Positions 9,096-18,495 of a DNA stretch of 64,000 bases are shown in pieces. The notes under the pieces are model-generated. The model had not been told where the DNA came from. It worked only from the letters and a program-made list of their open reading frames with translations, and searched no databases. This DNA is from JAYOEY01 sp038116945. Lineage in GTDB: Bacteria; Pseudomonadota; Alphaproteobacteria; MPNO01; UBA2964. Numbering within the stretch: position 1 is the stretch's first letter; each line of letters begins with the position of its first letter. The translations under genes were made by a program, and so were the position numbers. The stretch spans positions 54,545 through 118,544 of the forward strand of contig JAYOEY010000011.1 of the NCBI GenBank assembly GCA_038116945.1, in the 5' to 3' direction.

Positions 9096-10046
9096 ATGAA
9101 AATTCTATCGACGGCACTGGCCCTTGGGGCATTAGCACTTCCGACCGCGGCGCTTGCGGCGGGCGGGGCCGATCTCAATTTCGGTTCGGGCCGCCAGGGC
9201 GGCTCGCAATATCCGGTTACGGTCGCGATCGGACAGGTTCTCGAGAAACTGCCGGAATTCGGCAAGATTTCGCTTCAGCCGGGCGGGTCGATCGGCAATA
9301 TCATCCGCGTCGATACGGGCAAGTCCGACCTGGCGATTTCGATGTCGATCAGCCTGCGCGACGGTCGGGCCGGCAACGCACCCTTCAAGAAGAAGACCAG
9401 CAACGCGGTGCAGCTCATGACGCTTCACGCCTTCAACGTTATGGCGCTGGTGCCGGCCGATTCCCCGATCAAGAGCTTCCGGGATTTCGCCGGCAAGAAG
9501 GTCAATTTCGCGCCCAAGGGCTATTCGATCACCCATGTCGGATTCCGCATCCTCGAAAAGATGGGAATCAAGGACAAGGTCAAGGTCGGCTATCTGCGGA
9601 TCGGCGGCGCCGTTCAGGCCTTCAAGGACGGGCATGTCGACGGCATTCTCTACGCGCCGTCCAACCGCTACGGACCGATCATCAACCTGGCCCAGACCCG
9701 CAAGATCAGGGCGGTCCAGCTCGATGAAAAGATCATGGACGACCTGATCGCGGAAAACCCGAGCTTCTTCAAGACGACCTGGCCGAAATCGAAGGGGATC
9801 TACAAGAATCTGGTCAACTCGGTCACAAACCTCGCCTATCCCAACATCATCCTCGCCAACAAGGACAGGATCTCGGATTCGCAGGCCTATGCCATCGTGA
9901 AGGCGGTCGCCGAGAATTTCGACAAGGTCCGGGTCGGCGATCCGTCGCTCAACGACTTCCAGCCAAAGGAAATGGCGCTGCAGGTCGGAAGCCCGTTTCA
10001 TCCCGGCGCGCTCCGCTACTACAAGGAACGCGGCTGGATAAAATAA
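9096..10046 (+). CDS. TAXI-family TRAP transporter solute-binding protein
   Basis: A 316-residue periplasmic binding protein. The ATG at 9096 follows a strong GAGGGAGG and begins a signal peptide (MKILSTALALGALALPTAAL). The mature start LNFGSGRQGGSQYPVTVAIG is the ligand-loop signature of TAXI proteins (usually glutamate/C4-acid or similar). FAGKKVNFAPKGYSITHVG and the DGHVDGILYAPSN segment fit the fold. It precedes a fused TRAP permease, forming a complete uptake system. Translation from 8898 would add a non-secretory leader and is rejected. Confidence 0.88.
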   Translation: MKILSTALALGALALPTAALAAGGADLNFGSGRQGGSQYPVTVAIGQVLEKLPEFGKISLQPGGSIGNIIRVDTGKSDLAISMSISLRDGRAGNAPFKKKTSNAVQLMTLHAFNVMALVPADSPIKSFRDFAGKKVNFAPKGYSITHVGFRILEKMGIKDKVKVGYLRIGGAVQAFKDGHVDGILYAPSNRYGPIINLAQTRKIRAVQLDEKIMDDLIAENPSFFKTTWPKSKGIYKNLVNSVTNLAYPNIILANKDRISDSQAYAIVKAVAENFDKVRVGDPSLNDFQPKEMALQVGSPFHPGALRYYKERGWIK

Positions 10047-10061
10047 CGCCCGCCTGACGAA

Positions 10062-10092
10062 GCAGGGAACGGCGCTCCGCGCCGGTCCCTGC
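10062..10092 (+). promoter_or_regulatory. Intergenic hairpin between TRAP binding protein and permease
   Basis: A 14-bp stem with one mismatch (10062-10075 with 10079-10092) around a 3-base loop, lying in the 81-bp gap between the binding protein and the permease. There is no U-run. Such elements commonly stabilise the upstream message or reduce read-through so that the binding protein exceeds the permease; that role is inference. Confidence 0.55.
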
Positions 10093-10127
10093 CGTTACCC
10101 ATTGTCTAATGTCGGGACGTGGCTTTC

Positions 10128-12017
10128 ATGGACGTTAAAGCGGTTGTCATTCGCTACATCGCCATCGCGATGGCGCTGTTCCATCTATACACGTCGGCGA
10201 CCGGCGTGCTCGATGCCGTGCTGCAGCGGAGCGCGCACCTTGCTTTCACGGCGACGCTGATCCTGCTGATCTACGCGCATCCCCGTTTCGGCGCGGGCCG
10301 GGCAGGCGCGCTGGCTTCCGGTATTTTTTCCGCCGTTGTGATCGTTGCGTCGCTCGCGCCGCTGGGATTTCTTCTGTTCAACCACGAATATTTCACGGCG
10401 GGGCGTATTCAGTTCGTCACCGACGTCACGCCGGTCGAGCTTACGCTCGGCATCTGCATGATCGTCACCGTGCTCGAGCTGTGCCGGCGCGTCACCGGTC
10501 CGGTGCTGCCGCTGATCACGGCGGGTTTCGTCGTCTTTCCCTTTATTCCGGGGTTGCCCGGCGTCCTGCAGCATGCCGGGTACAGCATCGCCGAGGTGGT
10601 CGAAATCCAGTACCTGACACTCGCCGGCATTTTCGGCGTGCCGGTCGCGGCGTCCGCCAATTTCGTGATCATGTTCATCATTTTCGGCGCATTTCTTGAG
10701 CGCAGCGGGCTCGGCGGGTTCATCATCGATTTCACCACCGGGCTGGTCGGCCGGTACCGCGGAGGCCCTGCCAAGGTCGCGGTAATGGCGAGCGCCATGA
10801 CCGGCACCATTTCGGGCAGCGCCATGGCCAACGTCCTGACAACGGGCACGCTGACCATCCCGTTGATGCGGCGGATCGGGTATCCGCCCTTCATGGCCGG
10901 TGCAATCGAGGCGGCGGCGTCGACGGGCGGCGCGCTGATGCCGCCGATCATGGGCAATGTCGCCTTTATCATGGCGCAGTTTTCTGCCGTCCCATACGCG
11001 CTGATCGCGCTCTACGGGCTGATTCCGGCGGTTCTCTATTTCTTCGGCGTGTTCTGTACCGTTCACTGGGCGGCGGTGCGCTATGGCGCCGGCGGGCTGC
11101 CGCCCGACGAACTGCCTGCCTGGATGGAAAGCCTGAAGGAACGCGGCCATCTTCTTCTGCCGCTGATCCTGCTGGTCACGCTGATGATCAAGGATTTCTC
11201 GCCGCAGTTTGCCGTGGTGTACAGCATCGCTGCGGTAATCGTGGTCTCGTGGTTCCGGAAATCGACCCGCATGAATTTCCGGGCGATCCTCGATGCGCTT
11301 GAAAACGGCGCCAAAGGGGCGGTTCTGGTGGCGGTCGCCACGGCCTGCGCGGGCGTTATCGTCGGGGTCTTCGAACTGACGACGGTCGGCGTAAAGCTTG
11401 CCCAGTCGGGCAACGAGCTGGCCGGCAGCCTGTTCGTCGGGTTGCTGATCACCATGGCGGTGTCGATCATTCTGGGCATGGGCGTGCCGCCGTCGGTGAG
11501 CTATATCGCCCAGATCGCCGTGACCATTCCCATGCTGCAGATCTTTCTCAAGGCGGAGGGCGTGGACCCGGAAGTTGCCAAGGTGGCGACCCATTTCTTC
11601 GTGATGTATTTCGCGACCATGGCGGTGCTGACGCCGCCCGATGCGCTTGCCTCGATCGCGGCGGCGGGCGTGGCGCAGAGTCCGTTTCTCAAGACGGCGA
11701 TTCATGCGACGCGAACGGCATTCGTCGCGTTCATCGTGCCGTTCATGTTCGTCTATCGGCCGGCGCTTCTGACTTTCGGCACATGGGACGAAATCCTGAT
11801 CGCCGTGTTTCTGGCGCTGGCTGGCATCTTCGTCCTGTCGGCAGCCCTGGAAGGCTACTGGTTCCGCAAGATGAGCGTCTTCGAACGCCTTGCGGGCGTG
11901 GCGTCCGGTTTCGCCCTGGTGGTGCCTGACGCCGCCTGGGACATCGCCGGGCTGTGCGGGTTAGGGCTTCTCCTGTTATGGCAGTGGAAGCCGTGGCAGC
12001 GCGGTAACGCTGCCTGA
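10128..12017 (+). CDS. TRAP transporter fused permease (DctQ-DctM type)
   Basis: About 629 residues, highly hydrophobic, with the length and layout of TAXI-associated fused permeases: a small four-helix N-terminal domain and a DctM-like large domain. TRAP-M signatures include SAMTGTISGSAMANVLTTGT near residue 225, ASTGGALMPPIMGNVAFIMA near residue 265 and ILGMGVPPSVSYIAQIAVTI near residue 450. It uses a sodium or proton gradient to import the ligand held by the preceding TAXI protein. ATG 10128 is preferred because GGGA lies 10 bases upstream; GTG 10119 is possible. Confidence 0.92.
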   Translation: MDVKAVVIRYIAIAMALFHLYTSATGVLDAVLQRSAHLAFTATLILLIYAHPRFGAGRAGALASGIFSAVVIVASLAPLGFLLFNHEYFTAGRIQFVTDVTPVELTLGICMIVTVLELCRRVTGPVLPLITAGFVVFPFIPGLPGVLQHAGYSIAEVVEIQYLTLAGIFGVPVAASANFVIMFIIFGAFLERSGLGGFIIDFTTGLVGRYRGGPAKVAVMASAMTGTISGSAMANVLTTGTLTIPLMRRIGYPPFMAGAIEAAASTGGALMPPIMGNVAFIMAQFSAVPYALIALYGLIPAVLYFFGVFCTVHWAAVRYGAGGLPPDELPAWMESLKERGHLLLPLILLVTLMIKDFSPQFAVVYSIAAVIVVSWFRKSTRMNFRAILDALENGAKGAVLVAVATACAGVIVGVFELTTVGVKLAQSGNELAGSLFVGLLITMAVSIILGMGVPPSVSYIAQIAVTIPMLQIFLKAEGVDPEVAKVATHFFVMYFATMAVLTPPDALASIAAAGVAQSPFLKTAIHATRTAFVAFIVPFMFVYRPALLTFGTWDEILIAVFLALAGIFVLSAALEGYWFRKMSVFERLAGVASGFALVVPDAAWDIAGLCGLGLLLLWQWKPWQRGNAA

Positions 12018-12030
12018 CCCAGACGTCTGC

Positions 12031-13080
12031 TCAGTTCAGCCCGTAAAGTCGCTTCGCGTTGTCGTCGAGAATCCTGTCGGCCGATTTTTTCGGAATCTTG
12101 CCGTCGCTGCGGAGCCGTCGCAGCGCCTCGATTTCGGTTGAAGTGTCGTTGTGGCCGTAATCGGTGCCGACGACGATGTTGTTGTCGCCCACTGAGTCCA
12201 GAATATAGTCGAGATCGTCGGTCACCTGGCAGGCGACATAAATATTGTTGTCGCCCAGTGGATCGCTGCCGAGGTCGCGTCCCATGCGGCTCAGCCGCAG
12301 ATTGAGGTCGTTGATCGCGTATGGCACCCACTGCGCGCTGAGTTCGACGAAGCCCCAGCGGACTTTGGGGAATTTCTCCGGAATGCTGTTCCACAGCAGG
12401 TCGTGAAACGCGCCGACGCCTGAAAGCTTGAATCGGTTGAAGCCCGGATCGGTACGGTAGGCCTCGTGAATCGTGAAGCTGGCGATGCCCGAATGCAGAC
12501 AGATCGGCAGGTCGAGTTCCCCCGCCATGTCATAGAACGGGAAGAAGTACGGGTCGGATGCCAGCCTCTCGGCTTCGAGCGCGCGGACGAAGATGCCGCA
12601 GGCGCCATTCTCCTTGCCGAATTCGAGTTCCTCCCGGACCTTGTCCATCGACAGCAGGGGAGGGCAGACCACCCAGCGGAGTTCCTCCGGCGCGGCCTTG
12701 TTGATGTCGGCCAGCCAGCGGTTGTAGCCGGTGCACAGCGCGTAATCGACTTCCGGATTTGTCGTCAGAGGCCGCAGGAAGAGCGTCGGGAACAGGACCT
12801 GCACGTCGATTTCAAGCTCTTTCATGTGATCGAGCCGGGCCTGAATGTCGGTCATCTCCCGCGATTCCATCGACGTGTCGAGGCCGACATTGAATTGCTT
12901 GTTGTGGATCCGCCCGTCGACCACCCAGTATTCCCGCAGCACGTTGCCGCTGGAGCCGTACTGGGTCTCGCCGGTCTGCTGGTTCACCACCATGGGCGTG
13001 TGGCGTTTGAGATCCGGAGGGATGTGTTCCCACGTGCGTGGGGTTTCCAGGACGTGTGCGTCGGCGTCGATCGTCGGCAT
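12031..13080 (-). CDS. Amidohydrolase family protein (ACMSD-like, Amidohydro_2)
   Basis: A 349-residue TIM-barrel hydrolase or decarboxylase. The N-terminus reads IDADAHVLET, where this subfamily has D-x-H in place of the usual H-x-H metal motif. PICLHSGIA near residue 195 and IVVGTDYGHND near residue 310 supply further likely metal ligands, and SADRILDDNAKRLYGL is the usual C-terminus. Relatives decarboxylate or hydrolyse carboxylated rings (ACMS, 2,3-dihydroxybenzoate-type substrates). A good GGGAG site precedes the start. It converges on the TRAP permease; reaction not identifiable. Confidence 0.85.
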   Translation of the reverse strand: MPTIDADAHVLETPRTWEHIPPDLKRHTPMVVNQQTGETQYGSSGNVLREYWVVDGRIHNKQFNVGLDTSMESREMTDIQARLDHMKELEIDVQVLFPTLFLRPLTTNPEVDYALCTGYNRWLADINKAAPEELRWVVCPPLLSMDKVREELEFGKENGACGIFVRALEAERLASDPYFFPFYDMAGELDLPICLHSGIASFTIHEAYRTDPGFNRFKLSGVGAFHDLLWNSIPEKFPKVRWGFVELSAQWVPYAINDLNLRLSRMGRDLGSDPLGDNNIYVACQVTDDLDYILDSVGDNNIVVGTDYGHNDTSTEIEALRRLRSDGKIPKKSADRILDDNAKRLYGLN

Positions 13081-13161
13081 TTCAGTCTCCCGTGCTGATT
13101 TTCAGGCAAGCATAAGGGTTTCTTGCGTCCAGCCAAGTCCGGCAGGACGAATTTCCGAAAG

Positions 13162-14259
13162 TCAGCCGCGCCGTCGCAGTCCGAGGATGCCCACAAGACC
13201 GAATGCAAACAGCCAGACGGCGCCAGGCGCCGAGATCTCTACCGTGGGTACTTCGTTGGAGACCTGATTGAAGAACCAGTTCGATCCGGTATTGAAGAAA
13301 ATGGCCGTGCTGGTGATGACGGCATGATCCGCCGTCAGGAGCGAGCCGTTCGATTGCGACACCGCAAACGTCGTCTGGGCGTTGTCGAAATCGATGACGA
13401 TGTCGGCGCCGGCGTCGAGCCCGACGAAATCGAGCGTCACCGTATAGTCGTCCAATGTACCCGCGATCTCGTCGATACCGGCGTTTGCGTAAAGCAGGCC
13501 GGCGACGTCGTCCATTCCGAGGGTGCGTTGATGCTCGTTCGTGAAGGCGCCTTGCTGCATGACGGCTTCGGTGTTGACGAAGCCCAAAGCGGCCGCCACC
13601 GCCCGGTCGGCGTTGGCGGAGTAGGTATTGCCGACCGGCAGATCCGCGAGATTCCGGCTATAGGTCGTCGAATCGACAACGCCCGCTCCAATGCTGACCG
13701 GATTGTTGTCGGCTCTCCGGAAATAGTTGAGGTTGACGTCGTCTCCGCGAATGTCGTCGGCCGTCCCGATGATGCCGTCGGCTCCGGGATTGAAGTCAAA
13801 CGTGTTGTTCGCGCCGTCGGTGGAAATCGTATAGTTCGTATTGCTGCCGCTGACGCCCGTCTGCACGCCCAGGTTGGTATGCGCCAGCCCGAGCGAGTGA
13901 CCCATCTCGTGCAGCAGCGTGGATTCGAAATCGACCTGTGAAGCGCCGATGCCGGCGGAACTGATATTGCCTGTCGTCGGCACCAGACCGTTCCAGGTAT
14001 TCACGACATTCTGAGTCGGAATGACCATCTGGGCGGCAAATGTGCTGGTCGGGTCGATGCCGACGGAAATGACGAGATTGCCGCCTAGCCCGTTATAGCC
14101 GAGCGCGTGCGTTACGATATCGACGCCGTTTGCTTCGCCTGCGAAGACATAGGCAAAGGAATTCGCATCCCGGGGCGCGGACAGCGTCATCGTGGCTCCC
14201 AGGACGGCGCACACAGACCCCAGATATCTGAAAAATCCGATCTTCGCCCCTCGGATCAT
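13162..14259 (-). CDS. Secreted metzincin-type metalloprotease with PEP-CTERM-like anchor
   Basis: A 365-residue protein with an N-terminal signal segment (hydrophobic, ~residues 9-28). It has a complete zinc motif HEMGHSLGLAH at residues 117-127, the HExxHxxGxxH signature of metzincins (the third His also present). The C-terminus, from about residue 340, is a short Pro-Gly entry (SAPGA), a hydrophobic span (VWLFAFGLVGILGL) and the basic end RRRG. That layout matches PEP-CTERM variant sorting signals processed by exosortase. No exosortase is in the window. Substrate unknown; an exported, envelope-anchored protease is the best reading. Confidence 0.82.
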   Translation of the reverse strand: MIRGAKIGFFRYLGSVCAVLGATMTLSAPRDANSFAYVFAGEANGVDIVTHALGYNGLGGNLVISVGIDPTSTFAAQMVIPTQNVVNTWNGLVPTTGNISSAGIGASQVDFESTLLHEMGHSLGLAHTNLGVQTGVSGSNTNYTISTDGANNTFDFNPGADGIIGTADDIRGDDVNLNYFRRADNNPVSIGAGVVDSTTYSRNLADLPVGNTYSANADRAVAAALGFVNTEAVMQQGAFTNEHQRTLGMDDVAGLLYANAGIDEIAGTLDDYTVTLDFVGLDAGADIVIDFDNAQTTFAVSQSNGSLLTADHAVITSTAIFFNTGSNWFFNQVSNEVPTVEISAPGAVWLFAFGLVGILGLRRRG

Positions 14260-14588
14260 GGATGGCTCTCAATTGTTTCGCGTTTCGCGCGGAAACCGTT
14301 CTGCCGCCATGTTACCCGATTCCTGTACTGAAACCAGCCCCAATGCGGGAAAACCAAAGAATTCCGGTGGTTTGGTTAATTTTTCTTAACCTGTCGTCCG
14401 CCGTTTTGCCGGAGTGCAAGCGGTGGCGCCGGCGCCGTCCCGGCAGATGAAAACAGCGGGAGAACTGCCGGAAATCGCCGGCCGACCTCGCCGGCTAACC
14501 AAGCCTTAACTTGAGAATGGTGAAATACGCTTTGCAAAACCCTTCCAAAAACGGGGCGCGCGGAACTGAACCCCGTGCGGTGTGAAAA
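14260..14588. other. Intergenic region, divergent start
   Basis: About 330 bp between the divergently oriented protease and histidine kinase genes; it should hold both promoters. I see no convincing gene, repeat or sigma70 boxes. A TGA three bases before the kinase GTG limits the kinase reading frame at its right edge. Confidence 0.4.
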
Positions 14589-16823
14589 GTGTCAGATGCT
14601 CCGGGCGTCGTTGCTCTGAAAAAACGCCTTGCCGAGGCTGAATCCGCGCTCGCGGAGCTGCAACGGGAAAAGGCCGTCAGCGAAGAGCGTCTCGAGCAGG
14701 CGCTGGCGGACCTGGCAGCGCGGACAAATACCGAGCAGGCCCTGCTCGAAAGCGAAGCGCGGCTGAGCGCGATCGTCAACAACAGTCCGTCGCTGATATA
14801 TCTCAAGGACACGGATTCACGCCTGTTGATGATCAACGACGCCTACGCGCGTCATTACGGCGTCGAAAAGGACGCCGCGATCGGCCGCAGGGGAGAGGCA
14901 TGGGTGGATCCCGAAGCCTACGCCGCGATGTTGGAAAACGACCGGGCTGTCATCAGCAGCGGCGAGCCGAGCCGGTTCGAGTACACGCTGAGGCCAAACG
15001 ATGGCCCGCCACGATACATGAGTTCGATAAAGTTTCCGGTCAGGGACAAGTCCGGAGCCGTCGTCGGAGTGGGCGGCCATAGTGTCGACGTGACCGAACT
15101 GAAACAGGCAAGGCAGCTCGACGAACAAAAATCGTTACTGTTGCAGACGACGCTCGACCATCTTCGCGAGGGCATAACGGTCTACGATTCAACGCTGAGG
15201 CTGACAGCGTTCAACCAGCGCTTCGTGGAACTCTTCGGGTATCCGGCAGGCTTTATCCGGCTTGGAATGCATTACGGCGAAATCGCCCGTTTCAATGCGG
15301 AGGCGGGACATTACGGCCCAGGCGAGATCGAGGAGCTTGCCCGTATCCGTGTGGAACGCGCCCAGACCGGGGCGCCCCGAAAACTGGAGCGAACCGGGGA
15401 CGACGGCAAGACCATCGTCGTCATGAGAACGCCTCTTTCAGATGGCGGGTTCGTTTCCACGTTCATGGATGTGACCGAGCGCAAGCAGGCGGAAATCGCC
15501 CGGGAAGAGGCCAGAAAGGCTGCCGAGCACGCGGCGGAGTCAGCGCGTGAGGCCAACGAGGCGAAGAGCAAATTCCTCGCCAATATGAGTCACGAGCTTC
15601 GGACTCCGATGAACGGCATTCTCGGCATGGTCGAACTGCTGGCGGACAGCAATCTGACCCAGGAGCAGCGGGAAAAAGTCGATATCATAAAGTTTTCCGG
15701 AAAATCGCTTCTCAGCCTGCTTAACGACATTCTCGATCTTTCGAAGATCGAGGCCGGTCGATTCGAGATGGATGTCTGTGAATTTTCGATCTCCGAGATG
15801 CTCGCGTCGCTCGATAGGCTGTGGTCGCCTCAACTGCAGCAAAAAGGGGTGGCGTTCGCGATTCGCAACGATCTGACCGGCCCGAACCTGTTCCGAAGCG
15901 ACGAAAGCCGGATCCGTCAGGTTCTCGTCAACCTGATCGGCAATGCTGCCAAGTTTACGTCTCGCGGATGCATCGACGTCTGCGTTTCCCGCGAGGCCGG
16001 TCCGAGAAACGAGCGGTTGCTGCGGTTCGAAGTCCGCGACACCGGAATCGGCATCAAACCGGACGAGATGGAACGGCTTTTCCAGCCTTTCAACCAGGCG
16101 GACCCGTCGATCACGCGGGATTTCGGGGGCACCGGTCTGGGGCTGTCGATCAGCCGGAACCTGGTCGAGATGCTGGGCGGCGAGATCGGGGTCGAGAGTG
16201 AATTCGGCAGAGGGTCGACCTTCTGGTTCACCATCGCCGTCGACGAGGTCGAGGTGGCGGCGCCGCTGCCCGAGCCCGTCGACGGAAATTCTCCGGTCGC
16301 CGGGAGCAGTACCCCCTGCCGCCCGCTGAAGATACTGATCGCGGAAGACAACAAGATCAATCAGCGCGTCACGACGCTCATGCTGCGATCTCTCGATTGC
16401 ACGGTCGAGATCGTGGAGGACGGCGAAGGCGCCGTTGCTGCTGCTGCCCGCTCCGATTACGACATTATCCTGATGGATGTGCAGATGCCGAATATGGACG
16501 GCGTCACGGCTACCGGAAAAATCCGGGCCTTGCCGCCGCCCGCATGCGATGTCCCGATAATAGCCATGACGGCGAACGCCATGATCGGCGACAGGGAATC
16601 CTACCTGCAGAACGGCATGTCCGATTACGTTCCCAAGCCGATAGATCGCGAGCTCCTTATGGAAACCATCGGCAAATGGACAGGCGGCACGAAGGTGGAG
16701 CGTGTCGATATTCTCCCTGCAACGGCGGAGATCGACAGGCATGATGCCGACATGCATGTCTCGGAGTTCGAGGATCTTATGGATCGCTTCGACCCCGGGC
16801 GGACTTCGTCCGGAGGCGGCTGA
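14589..16823 (+). CDS. Hybrid histidine kinase, PAS-PAS-HisKA-HATPase-REC
   Basis: A 744-residue cytoplasmic-looking sensor with no clear membrane helix. Order: coiled coil (~5-55), PAS (~60-175, ending DVTELKQ), PAS-like (~185-305, ending DVTERKQ), HisKA with SHELRTPMNG and phosphoacceptor His335, HATPase with N box NLIGNAAKFT, DTGIG and GGTGLGLSIS, then a receiver with MDVQMPNMDG and phosphoacceptor Asp630. No Hpt domain follows, so phosphotransfer must go to a separate protein. GTG is the only possible start: TGA lies one codon upstream and the next Met is inside the PAS. It precedes a membrane-anchored TAXI protein. Confidence 0.92.
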   Translation: MSDAPGVVALKKRLAEAESALAELQREKAVSEERLEQALADLAARTNTEQALLESEARLSAIVNNSPSLIYLKDTDSRLLMINDAYARHYGVEKDAAIGRRGEAWVDPEAYAAMLENDRAVISSGEPSRFEYTLRPNDGPPRYMSSIKFPVRDKSGAVVGVGGHSVDVTELKQARQLDEQKSLLLQTTLDHLREGITVYDSTLRLTAFNQRFVELFGYPAGFIRLGMHYGEIARFNAEAGHYGPGEIEELARIRVERAQTGAPRKLERTGDDGKTIVVMRTPLSDGGFVSTFMDVTERKQAEIAREEARKAAEHAAESAREANEAKSKFLANMSHELRTPMNGILGMVELLADSNLTQEQREKVDIIKFSGKSLLSLLNDILDLSKIEAGRFEMDVCEFSISEMLASLDRLWSPQLQQKGVAFAIRNDLTGPNLFRSDESRIRQVLVNLIGNAAKFTSRGCIDVCVSREAGPRNERLLRFEVRDTGIGIKPDEMERLFQPFNQADPSITRDFGGTGLGLSISRNLVEMLGGEIGVESEFGRGSTFWFTIAVDEVEVAAPLPEPVDGNSPVAGSSTPCRPLKILIAEDNKINQRVTTLMLRSLDCTVEIVEDGEGAVAAAARSDYDIILMDVQMPNMDGVTATGKIRALPPPACDVPIIAMTANAMIGDRESYLQNGMSDYVPKPIDRELLMETIGKWTGGTKVERVDILPATAEIDRHDADMHVSEFEDLMDRFDPGRTSSGGG

Positions 16824-17100
16824 CGCGACCGGCTGGCCCGGCGCTCGACCGGACGCCGGTTTCCCCTTTCCCTTGTTTTGCAGACGATCCCGTGAAACAA
16901 ACGGGTGCGAACTGACCGGTTCGGTGAACATGAGATGTCCGACATGATCGTTGTTGTCTCCTTTGGATGGCGCCCGGGACGGGCCAGCGTCCGCCGCCCG
17001 CTCGACAGGTCTTGCATGGTCGCGATTGCCGGTTTAAATGCCAGCGGATCGGCGACGGAGAAAACCGGTCCGGCGGCAGACCGGACCTGACGGGCGAGCG

Positions 17101-18444
17101 ATGGCGGGAAACGGCGTAAAACGCGCTCTGGCGATGAAGAATCTCCGGTCTCAGATGATGATCGTGGTTCCGGCGCTGCTGGTTGTGATCGCAGGGTTCG
17201 TTCTGGCGTATCAGTTTGTCGGCCCCGCCCCACCCGATCGCGTTCTGATGGCGACCGGATCCGACAGCGGCGCCTATCACGCTTTCGGGAAACTCTATGC
17301 CGAGCGGTTCCGCAAGGAAGGCATCGAACTGGCGCTCAGAACGACGGCCGGCTCATCGGAAAACCTGTCCCTGATTGGCGATCCGGCGAAAAACGTGCCG
17401 GTCGCCTTCGTCCAGGGAGGCGTGGCGGTGGCGGACGATTTTCCCGATCTGCGTTCGCTCGGCAGCGTCTATTTCGAGCCTTTATGGGTATTCGTCAGGG
17501 GAAGCGAACCCCTCCGCCAGCTGACCGGTCTGGCCGGGCGAAGAATTGCGGTTGGCGGCGAGGGGAGCGGCACCCGGACGCTCGCGCTGAAACTGCTGGC
17601 CGAGAACGGGATTGCCGCGGGGAAGGCAACACTTCTGGAGATAGGCGGACCCGAAGCGGCGGCTGCGCTGATCGATGGCTCTGTCGACGCGGCGTTCTTC
17701 ATCACCTCCGCCAACTCGCGGACGGTCCGCGATCTGGTTGGTGCGGACGGCATTCACCTGACCAGTTTCGAGCGGGCGGAGGCGTATCTCAGGCGTCACC
17801 GCTACCTGTCCGCGGTAACGCTGCCGCGGGGGGGTATCGATCTGGCGCGCGACCTGCCGCGCCGGGATGTCGTGCTGCTTGCGCCGACCGCGACGGTCGT
17901 GGCCAATCCCGATCTTCATCCCGCCCTGATCGATCTTTTCCTGACGACCATGCGCGACGCGCACCGCGCCGGCGGATTGCTCGAGACGCCGGGAGAATTT
18001 CCAACGGCAAAGTTCGTCACCTTTCCCCTCGAGCCGGCGGCGGACCGTTTCTACGAGCGGGGTCCTCCTTTTCTGCAGCGATATCTGCCGTTCTGGGCGG
18101 CCAATCTGGTGGATCGTCTGAAGATCATGATCCTGCCGCTGCTGACTCTTCTCTACCCGCTCTTCAAGGTATTGCCGCCCATGTATAACTGGCGGATGAA
18201 GACGCGGGTGAATCGCTGGTATCGCGATCTGCAGGCTCTTGACGACAGGGTGCGGTCGAATGCGATCTCGAATGCCGACGCGAAGGCTGAAATCGATCGT
18301 ATCGAGCGCGCAGTCGAGCGGGTCACTGTGCCGGCCGGATTCGCATCGAGCGCATATACGCTCCGCCTTCACATCGATTTTCTGCGCCACCGTATCGAGG
18401 ACGGCGGCGGCGAGGCCGGACCGGCGGACTCGGCTTCTGTCTGA
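17101..18444 (+). CDS. Membrane-anchored TAXI-family solute-binding protein
   Basis: 447 residues from the ATG at 17101. An N-terminal hydrophobic helix (~residues 15-37) is not followed by a clear cleavage site and probably anchors the protein. The TAXI domain begins at VLMATGSDSGAYHAFGKLYA and includes VGGEGSGTRTLALKLLAENG. A second hydrophobic helix (MILPLLTLLYPLFKVLPP, ~residue 345) is followed by a ~100-residue helical cytoplasmic tail. This TAXI plus two anchors plus tail layout has no permease gene beside it, and the adjacent gene is a histidine kinase. A signalling rather than transport role is plausible but unproven. Confidence 0.82.
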   Translation: MAGNGVKRALAMKNLRSQMMIVVPALLVVIAGFVLAYQFVGPAPPDRVLMATGSDSGAYHAFGKLYAERFRKEGIELALRTTAGSSENLSLIGDPAKNVPVAFVQGGVAVADDFPDLRSLGSVYFEPLWVFVRGSEPLRQLTGLAGRRIAVGGEGSGTRTLALKLLAENGIAAGKATLLEIGGPEAAAALIDGSVDAAFFITSANSRTVRDLVGADGIHLTSFERAEAYLRRHRYLSAVTLPRGGIDLARDLPRRDVVLLAPTATVVANPDLHPALIDLFLTTMRDAHRAGGLLETPGEFPTAKFVTFPLEPAADRFYERGPPFLQRYLPFWAANLVDRLKIMILPLLTLLYPLFKVLPPMYNWRMKTRVNRWYRDLQALDDRVRSNAISNADAKAEIDRIERAVERVTVPAGFASSAYTLRLHIDFLRHRIEDGGGEAGPADSASV

Positions 18445-18495
18445 ACGCCTCTAACGTCCGAAATTCAAGTTGTCCGGGTGTACGCCTGCCTGCCG

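Noticed and set aside
10185..11705. 506-codon antisense frame under the TRAP permease
   Set aside because: Charged, repetitive Arg/Asp/His sequence that mirrors hydrophobic codons of the real gene.
16824..17100. Small genes between the histidine kinase and the TAXI protein
   Set aside because: Frames here overlap both strands, have no ribosome sites, and read as low-complexity Arg/Pro-rich sequence.
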